A stretch of DNA of 23,183 bases from Anaerolinea sp. Lineage in GTDB: Bacteria > Chloroflexota > Anaerolineae > Anaerolineales > Villigracilaceae. The number at the start of each line of letters is the position of its first letter. Position 1 is the stretch's first letter. Of the stretch, positions 15,452-23,183 are shown in pieces. The stretch covers positions 1-23,183 of the forward strand of contig DYNS01000007.1 of NCBI GenBank assembly GCA_020720965.1, read 5' to 3'. Both the position numbers and the translations under genes were made by a program. Under the pieces are notes generated by a model, which made no database searches, was not told the DNA's origin, and was given only the letters and a program-made list of their open reading frames with translations.

Positions 15452-16873
15452 TCAGGGCAGGTAGTAATAAATCAACATGCGCCCGTAGCGAAAGACGTAG
15501 GTCAGCCGGTTGGGGTCGATGGCGCTTTCCATGCGGTTCGCCTTGATGACGGTTTCGATGCTTTCTCCGTAGCCTTCGGAGACGATGACATAAGCCGCTT
15601 CAAAATGGGGGCGCATTTGCCAGTAGGATTCATCCATCCCGTTTTCTTTCAGGTGAAACCAGATTGCCGGGCTGTTACTTTGGCTTAGCACAATTTCTCC
15701 GGGGCGCATGTTTTCTGCCAAAAAGATGCTCACTCCCTCGGTGTTGCTCATCTTATTCCACTTCTCCGGCATACCGGGGATGGATAGAACGGTGAAGACC
15801 AACAAGGAAAGGGCGGCAACCCCGGCAACTATGCCGGATAATTCCCATTTTCTGCCTTTGATGGTCAGACTCAATTCGGTCCAACCCGCCAACGCCCATA
15901 AAAAAAGCAGCGGAAGCAGGAATACCCAAAAGCGCTCGTACCCAGCCGGGCGCCGAAACCAGACCAGGAAAGCCAGCCACGCGAGAAATGCGACCTGTAC
16001 CGGAATTTTGACCCGGCTGAAGCGGGGATGAAACACCAGCGAGAGGACGAATCCGAGTATCAGAGCATAAAACAGCGGTTCGGGGAGGTGTCCCACCCAT
16101 TCCGCCCAAGCCCTGGAAATTTGCTGAGAAAATTCAGCCCACCAGATAGATTCTTTGAGCGGCGAGACAAAAGAGTTGCTGATGAGCCTGCCGATGCCGC
16201 TGACGTATACAACCGGCAAATAAAGCAGGGCTGTGATGAAAATAGTCAGGAAGCCGGAGCCAAATAAGGCAAGCACAAACTTGGCGCTAGACCGGTACGC
16301 CGGGCGGTGTGCAAAAACCCCTTCGAGCAAAATCCACAGATAAATTGCCCCGGCGGGGAAGAGCATAATGGGAATTGTCCAAAAACCCAGGGACATGCAC
16401 AGCGAGAGCCACAGCCAGTAACGCTTTTCTCTGGTTTGGAGAACTTTGTACCCCAAAATAAGCCCCAACACGGTGAACAAGCCCATCAGGGAATATCCGC
16501 GTGCCGCGCTGCTGAAGTGAATTAACGTGGGGAAAAATGCGGTGAGGGCGCTTGCGGCAAGCCCGGCGGAGGCGCTGTAAAAATACTTCCCCAAAAAGTA
16601 AACCGCTACAATCAACGCTACGCCTGCCAAAAAAGCCGGGATGCGGATGCTCCAGGGGTGTATTCCAAAAATTTCCGCAGAGAAATACACCAGCGCGGTA
16701 TGCAAAAGATGGTTGTTGGGCAGGCTATAGTCTGTGATGGCGTGCCACAAGGTGCTGGAGGCAAAGGCAATGTAGGTGTAGGCTTCATCATGGGAGAGGG
16801 GTTTGTTCATCTCTGCCAGACGCAAGACCGCCCCGCTGAGGATAATGAGAAAAAGAGTAATGCGAGTTTTCAT
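15452..16873 (-). CDS. Glycosyltransferase family 39 (GT-C, ArnT/PMT-like) membrane protein
   Basis: A 473-residue polytopic membrane protein. After the first helix comes LSHDEAYTY with D29-E30, the acidic pair in the first outer loop of GT39 enzymes, which transfer sugars from polyprenyl-phosphate donors on the outer face of the membrane. SAARGYSL and the strongly hydrophobic segments up to about 375 also fit. The last 100 residues are soluble (NTEGVSIFLAENMRPGEIVLSQ, HFEAAYVIV), as in related enzymes. Sugar donor and acceptor cannot be told. There is no strong ribosome binding site before the ATG. It has its own promoter at 16951-16979 and no clear terminator before the pheST promoter, so some read-through into the T-box leader is possible. 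Confidence 0.85.
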   Translation of the reverse strand: MKTRITLFLIILSGAVLRLAEMNKPLSHDEAYTYIAFASSTLWHAITDYSLPNNHLLHTALVYFSAEIFGIHPWSIRIPAFLAGVALIVAVYFLGKYFYSASAGLAASALTAFFPTLIHFSSAARGYSLMGLFTVLGLILGYKVLQTREKRYWLWLSLCMSLGFWTIPIMLFPAGAIYLWILLEGVFAHRPAYRSSAKFVLALFGSGFLTIFITALLYLPVVYVSGIGRLISNSFVSPLKESIWWAEFSQQISRAWAEWVGHLPEPLFYALILGFVLSLVFHPRFSRVKIPVQVAFLAWLAFLVWFRRPAGYERFWVFLLPLLFLWALAGWTELSLTIKGRKWELSGIVAGVAALSLLVFTVLSIPGMPEKWNKMSNTEGVSIFLAENMRPGEIVLSQSNSPAIWFHLKENGMDESYWQMRPHFEAAYVIVSEGYGESIETVIKANRMESAIDPNRLTYVFRYGRMLIYYYLP

Positions 16874-16950
16874 CGGTTATTTTTTTGAAGGTTTCTTTTC
16901 AAGTGGAGTGCGCCTGGGAGGTGGAAGCATATCCGGCGCTGCGGTTGCCA

Positions 16951-16979
16951 ACATTACTGAATTTGTTTTGTTTTGTCAA
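16951..16979 (-). promoter_or_regulatory. Promoter of the GT39 gene
   Basis: TTGACA (16979-16974), 17-bp A-rich spacer, TAATGT (16956-16951) on the minus strand; leader about 70 nt. It begins about 20 bp after the groEL terminator. Confidence 0.65.
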
Positions 16980-16999
16980 GCGTGGGGTGTGGCAGGCGC

Positions 17000-17034
17000 A
17001 AAAAAAGAGCGCAGCCTGGCTGCGCTCTTTTTTT
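17000..17034. terminator. Strong symmetric terminator downstream of groEL
   Basis: Seven A, the 9-bp stem GAGCGCAGC-ctg-GCTGCGCTC, and seven T. It is followed by a U-run on both strands and so works in both directions. It lies 13 bp after the groEL stop. Confidence 0.95.
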
Positions 17035-17047
17035 GCTTGCTTTTGGT

Positions 17048-18679
17048 TTAGTACTCCGGCATGGGGGCAGGAGCGGGGCGGTCTTTTTCCGGCACGTCGG
17101 TAATGAGGACTTCGGTGGTCAGCATCATCGCGGCGATGGAGGCGGCGTTTTCCAACGCGCCGCGTACCACTTTCACCGGGTCAATCACACCGGCTTCAAT
17201 CATGTCGGTGAACTGGTTGGTGAGGACGTTGTAGCCGATGTTCTTGTTGCCCTTCAGGGCGGCTTCGCGGCGGACGCTGTCGATGATGACGGAGCCATCT
17301 TCACCGGCGTTGGATGCCAGTTTGCGAATGGGGGCTTCCAGCGCCTTGCGGACGATGTTGATGCCGATTTTGTCATCTTCCGAGGTGGGGACGAGACCAT
17401 CCAACGAACTGGTAGCGTTGATGAGCGAGATTTCGCCGCCTGCCACAATGCCTTCTTCCACTGCTGCGCGAGCGGCAGAAAGGGCATCTTCCACCCGGTG
17501 TTTCTTTTCCTTCAGTTCGGTTTCGGTGGCTGCGCCAACGCGGATGATGGCTACGCCGCCTGCCAGTTTGGCAACCCGTTCTTGCAGTTTTTCGCGGTCG
17601 TAGTCGCTGGTGCTTTTGTCAATTTCCACGCGGATTTGTTCCACGCGGGCTTTAATCTGGGCTTCATCGCCCTTGCCGCCGATGATGGTGGTGTTGTCTT
17701 TGTCGGAGGAAACTTTGTCGGCGCGACCAAGGTCGGCGAGGGTGGCAGTTTCCAGCTTGCGACCCATCTCTTCGGTGATGACGGTGCCGCCGGTGAGGAT
17801 GGCAATATCCTGCATCATGGCTTTGCGGCGGTCGCCGAAACCGGGGGCTTTAATCGCCAGCACGTTCAACATGCCGCGCAGTTTGTTCAGCACCAGGGTT
17901 GCCAGGGCTTCGCCGTCCACGTCCTCGGCAATGATGACGAGTTCACGCTTGCCGACCTGCACCATCTTTTCCAGCAGGGGAACGATGTCCTGGGCGGCGG
18001 AGATTTTCTTGTCGTAGATGAGGATGTACGGTTCGTTAATGACCGCTTCCATGTGTTCGGTGTCCGTGACGAAGTAAGGCGAGGTGTAACCCCGGTCGAA
18101 CTGCATCCCTTCCACGTATTCGGTTTCAAACTGCAAAGACTTGCTTTCCTCAACGGTGATAACGCCGTCTTTGCCCACTTTGTCCATCACGTCCGCAATC
18201 AGGCTGCCAATTTCCACATCGGCAGCGGAGTTGGTGGCAACCGAGGCAATTTCTTCTTTGGTATTGATGCTGACAGCCATCTGGCGCAGTTCAGCGACAA
18301 CCGTATCGGTAGCGCGTTCAATGCCGCGTTTCAGCATCATGGCGTTGTAGCCAGCGCCCAAGGCTTTAAGACCCTCGGTGACGATGGCGTGCGCCAACAC
18401 GGTGCTGGTGGTCGTGCCGTCACCGGCGATGTCGTTGGTTTTGGAGGCGGCTTCCTTCAGCAGTTGAGCGCCCATGTTTTCAAACGGGTCTTCCAGTTCA
18501 ATTTCTTTGGCAACCGAAACGCCGTCATGGGTGACGGTGGGGGAGCCAAACTTGCGGTCAATCGCCACGTTGCGACCCTTCGGTCCCAGGGTGGTTGCCA
18601 CCGCGTTGGCAACGACATCCATGCCGTTCTTTAACTTGCGGCGGGCTTCTTCGGTAAACACGAGTTGCTTTGCAGCCAT
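17048..18679 (-). CDS. groEL: Chaperonin GroEL
   Basis: A 543-residue Hsp60 subunit forming the double-ring ATP-driven folding chamber in the cytoplasm. Seen: D52 in THDGVSV, the nucleotide motif GDGTTTSTVLA (86-96), the apical domain with GFGDRRKAMMQDIA, and EEGIVAGG near 400. The C-terminus is PAPAPMPEY instead of the flexible GGM repeats of E. coli GroEL. The start at 18679 fits the family (MAAKQLVF) and has AGGAG 9 bp upstream; the frame is open 17 codons further, but that stretch covers leader DNA next to CIRCE. No groES is next to it, so the co-chaperonin must be encoded elsewhere. CIRCE and a sigma70-type promoter upstream predict heat-shock control by HrcA. Confidence 0.98.
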   Translation of the reverse strand: MAAKQLVFTEEARRKLKNGMDVVANAVATTLGPKGRNVAIDRKFGSPTVTHDGVSVAKEIELEDPFENMGAQLLKEAASKTNDIAGDGTTTSTVLAHAIVTEGLKALGAGYNAMMLKRGIERATDTVVAELRQMAVSINTKEEIASVATNSAADVEIGSLIADVMDKVGKDGVITVEESKSLQFETEYVEGMQFDRGYTSPYFVTDTEHMEAVINEPYILIYDKKISAAQDIVPLLEKMVQVGKRELVIIAEDVDGEALATLVLNKLRGMLNVLAIKAPGFGDRRKAMMQDIAILTGGTVITEEMGRKLETATLADLGRADKVSSDKDNTTIIGGKGDEAQIKARVEQIRVEIDKSTSDYDREKLQERVAKLAGGVAIIRVGAATETELKEKKHRVEDALSAARAAVEEGIVAGGEISLINATSSLDGLVPTSEDDKIGINIVRKALEAPIRKLASNAGEDGSVIIDSVRREAALKGNKNIGYNVLTNQFTDMIEAGVIDPVKVVRGALENAASIAAMMLTTEVLITDVPEKDRPAPAPMPEY

Positions 18680-18719
18680 TTTTAGTTTCTCCTGATTAGG
18701 TTTGAATGATAACGAAATT

Positions 18720-18746
18720 TTAGCACTCAAAGGTCGAGAGTGCTAA
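18720..18746. promoter_or_regulatory. CIRCE operator (HrcA binding site)
   Basis: TTAGCACTC (18720-18728), 9-bp spacer, GAGTGCTAA (18738-18746): a perfect match to the CIRCE consensus. It starts about 5 bp downstream of the -10 of groEL and covers the expected transcription start, so HrcA bound here would block the promoter. Confidence 0.97.
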
Positions 18747-18751
18747 AAGGT

Positions 18752-18780
18752 ATGATACCCGCCTCACAAAGGAGCGTCAA
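18752..18780 (-). promoter_or_regulatory. Sigma70-type promoter of groEL
   Basis: TTGACG (18780-18775), 17-bp spacer, TATCAT (18757-18752) on the minus strand, directly ahead of CIRCE. Confidence 0.85.
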
Positions 18781-18785
18781 GCCTC

Positions 18786-18803
18786 GTATAAAAATTCTTA
18801 TAC
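18786..18803. repeat. Small inverted repeat between the CrtC/AttH-like gene and groEL
   Basis: GTATAA-aaattc-TTATAC, 6-bp arms, 9 bp after the stop of the minus-strand lipoprotein gene. No T-run follows it in the minus direction, so it is a poor terminator; it could equally be a protein site just upstream of the groEL -35. Confidence 0.3.
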
Positions 18804-18812
18804 TTTTCTGAT

Positions 18813-19952
18813 TCACGGCAAAGGCAGGTTTCCGGCGTAACCGGTGAGTTCCACATAACCGCTTCCCTGCAAAGGCAAAGCGCCGCATTGCCCCTCAGCG
18901 CGGACAGCCCCCTCCCAATACGTCACGGCAGGAAAGTGAAGTTCCTGGTTCGCCATTTTGGGGGAAATTTGAAAAGCGCAATCCCGCCCCGGAATTTGCA
19001 CCCGCCACCCGGCCGGGTACACCCCTCCGCTTTGGGGGCTTTGCCACTCCTCCGTCACCGTTATAGAAAATTCATCCGCACCCAGGGGCTGCGCCCTCCC
19101 ATCCACATCCACCCAGGTTCCGCTGGAGAAAGCCGAAGCCCGGTCTGCCTCCCGCAGTTGAAACAGCATCAGCGCGGAACCATCCTCCAGTTGGAGAGAG
19201 AACCAATCCCAGCCAATTTGTCCTTCGTCCAAAACTCCGGTGCTAAACTCGTGGTCTTTCCATACCCATCCCTGCACAGCATACTCTGCGCCGTTGATGG
19301 TTATTTTGCCCTGCGCCCTCAGGCGCGGCTGACTGTAATAATACGAGGCGTTGGTCGTCTCCCTGCCTTTGCGGCTATACCCGGCATCGCCGTGCAAAAT
19401 AACCCCGCCTTCATCTGCCAAATCCAGGGTCAGCCCCAAGCCCTCCTGCGCCGCCGAAAGGCGATACGCCTCCGCGCCGGTTTGCAGTACCTGCCAGTCT
19501 TCCAGCCAAACCCGGTACGGGTCGCCTTGCGCCCCGGCAAGCCCCGGACCAGGGCGGGAATAGCGCTCGAAGGCGTAGAACTGACCGGTTTGTAGGTCGC
19601 TTAACGCAAAGTGAGCAAAATAAACGCTATGGTTGTACCAGGCCGAGTCGGCGGGGAGGGAAACGCCAGGGGGCAGCAAACCCACCCGAAACAGAGTCAG
19701 CTCAAAGCCAAATTCCCGCCCCGTCTCGTCTGCCAGGTTGCCGGTGTAATACCACCATTCGGTGCGAAAATCCTCGTGTGCCCCAAAATCGGCAGGGAAA
19801 CGCAGGGGGCGGGAGCCATCCGCCGCCATAAAGCCGCTGTTCTGGCTCAGGTCGGCGGGCAGGGCAAGGAAAGAATCGCTCGTCACCGCCGGGGCGGGGG
19901 CGCAGGCGGCAAGCAGGGAAACGGCAAGCAGAAGCAGGGCAGAAAATCGCAT
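18813..19952 (-). CDS. CrtC/AttH-like lipocalin-type lipoprotein
   Basis: A 379-residue protein with a lipoprotein signal (hydrophobic stretch 5-16, lipobox LAAC with C17), so it is probably anchored outside the cytoplasmic membrane. The body fits the CrtC/AttH family, a pair of calycin-like beta-barrels: FRTEWWYYTGNL, YFAHFALSDL, RLRAQGKITING, GWVWKDHEFST and GWDWFSLQLEDGSALMLFQ. Some members hydrate carotenoids (CrtC); others, such as AttH, are linked to ABC transporters and have unknown ligands. Its divergent neighbour is an ABC ATPase plus FtsX permease, which favours the AttH-type role over carotenoid chemistry, and no carotenoid gene is visible. The ATG has no Shine-Dalgarno sequence but a perfect TATAAT 6 bp upstream. 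Confidence 0.88.
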   Translation of the reverse strand: MRFSALLLLAVSLLAACAPAPAVTSDSFLALPADLSQNSGFMAADGSRPLRFPADFGAHEDFRTEWWYYTGNLADETGREFGFELTLFRVGLLPPGVSLPADSAWYNHSVYFAHFALSDLQTGQFYAFERYSRPGPGLAGAQGDPYRVWLEDWQVLQTGAEAYRLSAAQEGLGLTLDLADEGGVILHGDAGYSRKGRETTNASYYYSQPRLRAQGKITINGAEYAVQGWVWKDHEFSTGVLDEGQIGWDWFSLQLEDGSALMLFQLREADRASAFSSGTWVDVDGRAQPLGADEFSITVTEEWQSPQSGGVYPAGWRVQIPGRDCAFQISPKMANQELHFPAVTYWEGAVRAEGQCGALPLQGSGYVELTGYAGNLPLP

Positions 19953-19958
19953 GGCGAA

Positions 19959-19964
19959 ATTATA
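19959..19964 (-). promoter_or_regulatory. Consensus -10 of the CrtC/AttH-like gene (leaderless type)
   Basis: A perfect TATAAT on the minus strand ends 6 bp before the ATG at 19952. This spacing puts the transcript start at or next to the A of the ATG. Confidence 0.65.
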
Positions 19965-20017
19965 CGCGCCGTGCCTGCCGCCTCCCCAATTCTTACCCGC
20001 TTCTTACGCGCCGCGCT

Positions 20018-20023
20018 TACAAT
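20018..20023 (+). promoter_or_regulatory. Putative -10 of the ABC transporter operon (leaderless type)
   Basis: TACAAT ends 7 bp before the ATG at 20031, which has no ribosome binding site. It lies about 55 bp from the divergent TATAAT of the lipoprotein gene, so the two promoters are back to back. The -35 is weak. Confidence 0.5.
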
Positions 20024-20030
20024 CCCAGCC

Positions 20031-20711
20031 ATGACATCTTTTCTGACATTTGAAAACCTGACCAAAGCCTACCTGGAGGGCAGCCTGCGCCGGGTTGTGC
20101 TGCAAAACGCCCAGGCTTCTTTTGCCCAAGGTGAAATGACCGCCATCCTGGGTAAGAGCGGCAGCGGCAAAAGTACCCTGCTGAATCTGATAAGCGGCAT
20201 AGACGAACCCGACTCCGGGCGGGTGTGGGTGCAGGGCAAAAACCTTGCCGCTCTTACCGAGCAGGAGCGCACTCTCTTTCGCCGCGCCCATATTGGGTTT
20301 ATCTTTCAATTTTTCAATCTCATCCCCACCCTTACGGTGAGCGAGAACGTTTTACTGCCCCTGGAACTGAATCGCCTGCCCCGCTCCCTTGCCCGTCAAA
20401 AAGCCCGCGATATGCTGGCAGTGGTGGGGCTGCAAGACCGCTGGGACACCTTCCCGGAGAAACTTTCTGGCGGCGAGCAGCAGAGGGTGGCAATTGCCCG
20501 CGCCCTGGTACACGACCCCCTGCTCATTTTGGCGGATGAGCCAACCGGCAACCTGGATGAAGAAACCGGCGCTCAGGTCCTTTCTTTGCTCTCCCGCCTT
20601 ACCCGCGAGCAAAACCGCACCCTGCTGATGGTGACTCATAGCCTGGAGGCGGCTTCTTACGCCGACCGGGTTTTGCGCCTCTCGCACGGTCAGCTGCTGC
20701 CGGAGCGTTAA
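20031..20711 (+). CDS. ABC transporter ATP-binding protein, LolD/MacB/DevA type
   Basis: A 226-residue ATPase with Walker A GKSGSGKST, Q-loop FQFFNL, signature LSGGEQQRVAIARAL, Walker B LLILADEPTG with the D-loop NLD, and the H-loop VTHS. FNLIPTLTVSENVLLPLEL and DEPTGNLD are typical of the subfamily that drives mechanotransmission-type FtsX permeases (lipoprotein release, efflux of peptides or lipids). The frame stays open upstream to 19611, but that part is antisense to the lipoprotein gene; the start at 20031 begins at the family N-terminus (TFENLTKAY). The permease starts 2 bp after the stop. Confidence 0.96.
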   Translation: MTSFLTFENLTKAYLEGSLRRVVLQNAQASFAQGEMTAILGKSGSGKSTLLNLISGIDEPDSGRVWVQGKNLAALTEQERTLFRRAHIGFIFQFFNLIPTLTVSENVLLPLELNRLPRSLARQKARDMLAVVGLQDRWDTFPEKLSGGEQQRVAIARALVHDPLLILADEPTGNLDEETGAQVLSLLSRLTREQNRTLLMVTHSLEAASYADRVLRLSHGQLLPER

Positions 20712-20713
20712 CC

Positions 20714-23183
20714 ATGCTCTCGCTGCGGACTCTGCTGCGTCACCCCCTCCAGTTTGCGCTGATGACCCTCGGCATCGCCCTCGGCGTGGCGGTGATGGTG
20801 AGCATAGACCTCGCCAACGCCAGCGCCGCCCGCGCCTTCGACCTCGGCGCGAGCGCCGTCACCGGGCAGGCTACCCATCACATTGTGGCGGGGGATGCCG
20901 GTTTTAGCGAAGCCTTATACGTCTCTCTGCGAACCTCCCCGCAGTGGCGCTCCCGCCTGCAAGCCGCCCCTCTCGTCCGCGCTCAAGTGCGGGCGTTCAA
21001 CCAGCCCCTCACCCTGTTGGGTATAGACCCCTTTGCCGAGGCACCCTTCCGTAGTTATTTGGGGCAGGCGAGCGTCTCCTGGCAGAATTTTGCCCCTTTG
21101 CTTACCAGCCCTGGCGCGGTTTTGCTTTCCGAATCGCTTGCCGGGCGTTATGGGCTTACTCCCTGCGCCCCCTCTCAGCAGACGGATGCCTGCCGCCTGC
21201 AAATTTTCGTCAATGGGCTGCCTCGCCAGGCTTTTCTCGCCGGGCTTTTGCAACCGGGAGATGAATTTTCCCGTCAGGCGTTGGAGACGGTCATCCTGAC
21301 GGATATTTCCACCGCTCAAAGCCTCATCTCTCAGGGCGGCATTCTCACCCAAATAGACCTGATTTTGCCCCCCAACCTGCCCACCGCCGAGCTTACCGCC
21401 GACCTGCCGCCGGGGGTGCGGTTAATTGCCTCCGCAGCCCGAACCAGGCAAGTGACCGAGATGACCGCCGCTTTTCAGGTCAATCTCACTGCCCTCAGCC
21501 TGCTCGCTTTGGTTGTGGGCATTTTTCTCATCTACAACACCATGACCTTTTCGGTTGTGCAGCGCCGACCGATTTTTGGCACGCTGCGTAGTTTGGGCTA
21601 CACCCGCGCCCAGGTCTTTGGCATGGTGCTGACCGAAGCCGCGCTTGTGGGCGCGTTGGGGACGGGGTTGGGCTTGGGTTTGGGCGCGTGGATGGGGCAA
21701 GGCGCGGTGCAGATGGTGACGCAGACGATTAATGACTTGTTCTTTGTGCTAACCGTGCGCGGCGTTTCTCTGCCGCCCCTCAGCCTGCTGAAGGGCGTTT
21801 TGGCGGGCATGTTCTCCAGCCTGCTTGCCGCCGCCCTGCCCGCCTGGGAAGCCGCCTCGGTTCCGCCCCGGCTGGCTCTTTCCCGCGCCGGGCTGGAGAG
21901 TAAAGCCCAAAGTGCGGTGCGGTTGGCGGCAATGCTGGGCGGTTTGCTTGCCTTGGCGGGCGCGGGCATTTTGGCATTCCCCACCCGCAGTTTAGTGGTC
22001 AGTTTTGGCGGCACTTTTGCGGTGCTGCTGGGGTTGGCAGCGCTGACCCCATTTGTAACCGTTGGGCTGATGCAGAGCCTTGCCCCCCTGCTGGAACGCA
22101 CGCTGGGGCTGATGGGCAGGCTCGCGCCCCGCAACGTCATCCGCGCCCAAAGCCGCACCGCCATTGCGGTTGCTGCCCTGATGGTCGCCGTCTCTGTCAC
22201 CATCGGCGTGCAGGTGATGATTGCCAGTTTTCGCAGTACCGTCACTTTGTGGCTGGAACAAACCCTGCAAGGCGACCTGTATATTTCGGCGCAGGGTTTA
22301 AGTGCCGCCCGGTTGGATACCCCTCTCCCGCCTGCCGCCTTGCAAGTTGCCCTAGCCTATCCGCAGGCGCATTCCTCCGCCCTGGTGCGGGTAACAAGCG
22401 TGGAATCGGATTTTGGCGAGGTGGATTTGCTTGCCGTCAGCCCGCAGCCCATGGATGCCCGTCTCTTTCTCTCGGCGGTGGGCAGCCCGCAGGCGGTTGC
22501 CCGTCAGATGGAAGAAGGCGCGATTCTGCTCTCCGAACCTCTCGCCGCCCGCCTGGGCATAGACCGCCCCGGAGGCTCTTTGCGGCTTCTCACCCCCTCT
22601 GGCTGGGTTCCGTTTCCCATCGCCGCCATCTACGCCGATTACGCCTCCACGGCGGGCAGCCTGCGCCTGAACCTGGATGTGTATCGCCGTCTGTGGGGGG
22701 ATGAGCAGGTGAACGGCGTGGCGCTCTTCCTCACTCCCGGCAGTTCCCCCTCCCTTGCCGCCGCTGACCTGCGCCTGCAACTGAGCGACCTGCCCCATCT
22801 GCAAATTAACCCCAGCGCCGCCCTGCGTCAAAATGCGTTAGAAGTTTTTGACCGTACCTTTGCCATTACAACCGCCATGCAACTGGTCACAACCCTGGTC
22901 GCCTTTATCGGCGTGCTAAGTTCCCTGTTGGCTTTGCAGTTGGAAAAGGCGAGGGAGGTGGGGACTCTCCGCGCCCTGGGCTTAACCCTGGCGGAAATGC
23001 GCCGCCTTACCCTGCTGGAGACGGGTTTGCTGGGCGCAGCGGCGGGTTTGCTGGCTCTGCCCACCGGCTACATCCTGGCGTGGATTCTCATCTTTATCAT
23101 TAATCAACGTTCCTTTGGCTGGACTTTGCAAATGCAAGCCGAGGTTTTGCCCTTTGCCCAGGCGTTTGGGCTGGGGGTTGGGG
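20714..23183 (+). CDS. FtsX-type ABC permease with two FtsX domains, 3' end beyond window
   Basis: At least 823 residues, open to the window edge. One N-terminal membrane helix (about 14-30, FALMTLGIALGVAVMV) is followed by an outer domain of about 220 residues, the first FtsX unit with helices near 257-278, 302-325 and 355-378 (LTALSLLALVVGIFLIYNTM, then RRPIFGTLRSLGYTRAQVFG), two more helices near 400-450, a helix near 480-500, a second outer domain, and a second FtsX unit starting near 715 (EKAREVGTLRALGLTLAEMR). This tandem layout carries both permease halves in one chain. GGAG stands 8 bp before the ATG. With the ATPase before it and the AttH-like lipoprotein opposite, it forms one likely export or lipoprotein-handling system. 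Probably only a few tens of residues are missing. Confidence 0.93.
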   Translation, partial: MLSLRTLLRHPLQFALMTLGIALGVAVMVSIDLANASAARAFDLGASAVTGQATHHIVAGDAGFSEALYVSLRTSPQWRSRLQAAPLVRAQVRAFNQPLTLLGIDPFAEAPFRSYLGQASVSWQNFAPLLTSPGAVLLSESLAGRYGLTPCAPSQQTDACRLQIFVNGLPRQAFLAGLLQPGDEFSRQALETVILTDISTAQSLISQGGILTQIDLILPPNLPTAELTADLPPGVRLIASAARTRQVTEMTAAFQVNLTALSLLALVVGIFLIYNTMTFSVVQRRPIFGTLRSLGYTRAQVFGMVLTEAALVGALGTGLGLGLGAWMGQGAVQMVTQTINDLFFVLTVRGVSLPPLSLLKGVLAGMFSSLLAAALPAWEAASVPPRLALSRAGLESKAQSAVRLAAMLGGLLALAGAGILAFPTRSLVVSFGGTFAVLLGLAALTPFVTVGLMQSLAPLLERTLGLMGRLAPRNVIRAQSRTAIAVAALMVAVSVTIGVQVMIASFRSTVTLWLEQTLQGDLYISAQGLSAARLDTPLPPAALQVALAYPQAHSSALVRVTSVESDFGEVDLLAVSPQPMDARLFLSAVGSPQAVARQMEEGAILLSEPLAARLGIDRPGGSLRLLTPSGWVPFPIAAIYADYASTAGSLRLNLDVYRRLWGDEQVNGVALFLTPGSSPSLAAADLRLQLSDLPHLQINPSAALRQNALEVFDRTFAITTAMQLVTTLVAFIGVLSSLLALQLEKAREVGTLRALGLTLAEMRRLTLLETGLLGAAAGLLALPTGYILAWILIFIINQRSFGWTLQMQAEVLPFAQAFGLGVG

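Noticed and set aside
16973..18634. Plus-strand open frame of 553 codons opposite groEL
   Set aside because: It is the exact shadow of groEL, rich in His, Phe, Gly and Val as expected from reading biased codons backwards, and has no ribosome binding site or family match.
18813..19952. Carotenoid 1,2-hydratase (crtC) function
   Set aside because: The family match is real, but there are no carotenoid genes here and the ABC transporter next door favours an AttH-type role; the enzyme name would be over-annotation.
19611..20030. N-terminal extension of the ABC ATPase
   Set aside because: It is antisense to the lipoprotein signal region and not ATPase-like; the family sequence begins right after the ATG at 20031.

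Overview
This window looks like chromosomal DNA of a Chloroflexota bacterium, most likely of the class Anaerolineae. The assignment is inference from gene content: a pheST pair under a T-box, a pseudo-receiver/roadblock-type signalling protein, GT-C membrane glycosyltransferases with long soluble tails, a CIRCE-controlled groEL whose protein lacks a GGM tail, and a moderately GC-rich composition. No tRNA, rRNA, CRISPR array or complete mobile element was seen.

Layout, left to right. (1) 1-302, minus: the 5' part of a cation diffusion facilitator gene, divergent from a plus-strand pair of a double zinc-ribbon (zf-TFIIB-like) protein and a large GT-C-like membrane protein joined by an ATGA overlap. 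(2) 2827-7941, minus: polA (full three-domain DNA polymerase I with a clamp-binding-like motif in its linker) followed 12 bp later by a large TPR protein. (3) 8034-9773, minus: a 579-residue protein that joins a degenerate receiver domain, a roadblock/LC7-like domain, a proline-rich linker and a C-terminal domain resembling an IS200/IS605 Y1 transposase whose catalytic residues are gone. This is the most unusual gene here. (4) 9871-11355: a small cysteine-rich membrane protein (minus) divergent from a CBS-like/GAF protein (plus). (5) 11388-15428, minus: pheT and pheS behind a well-formed T-box leader with a Phe (UUC) specifier, terminator and sigma70-type promoter. (6) 15452-16873, minus: a GT39-type glycosyltransferase. 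(7) 17048-18780, minus: groEL with a perfect CIRCE operator and its own promoter, without groES next to it. (8) 18813-23183: a CrtC/AttH-like lipoprotein (minus) divergent from a LolD/MacB-type ABC ATPase and an FtsX-type permease that runs off the window. This set resembles Att-type ABC systems in which an AttH lipocalin-like protein accompanies the transporter.

Regulatory architecture is easy to read. Convergent genes end in shared hairpins that overlap a stop codon (2761-2800, 11338-11374). Several genes lack a Shine-Dalgarno sequence and instead carry a -10-like hexamer 6-7 bp before the ATG, which suggests leaderless transcripts. Other genes (groEL, pheS, pheT, the TPR gene, the permease) have ordinary ribosome binding sites. 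Intergenic gaps are short; the only stretch above 300 bp without a gene (15057-15451) is the pheST leader and promoter.
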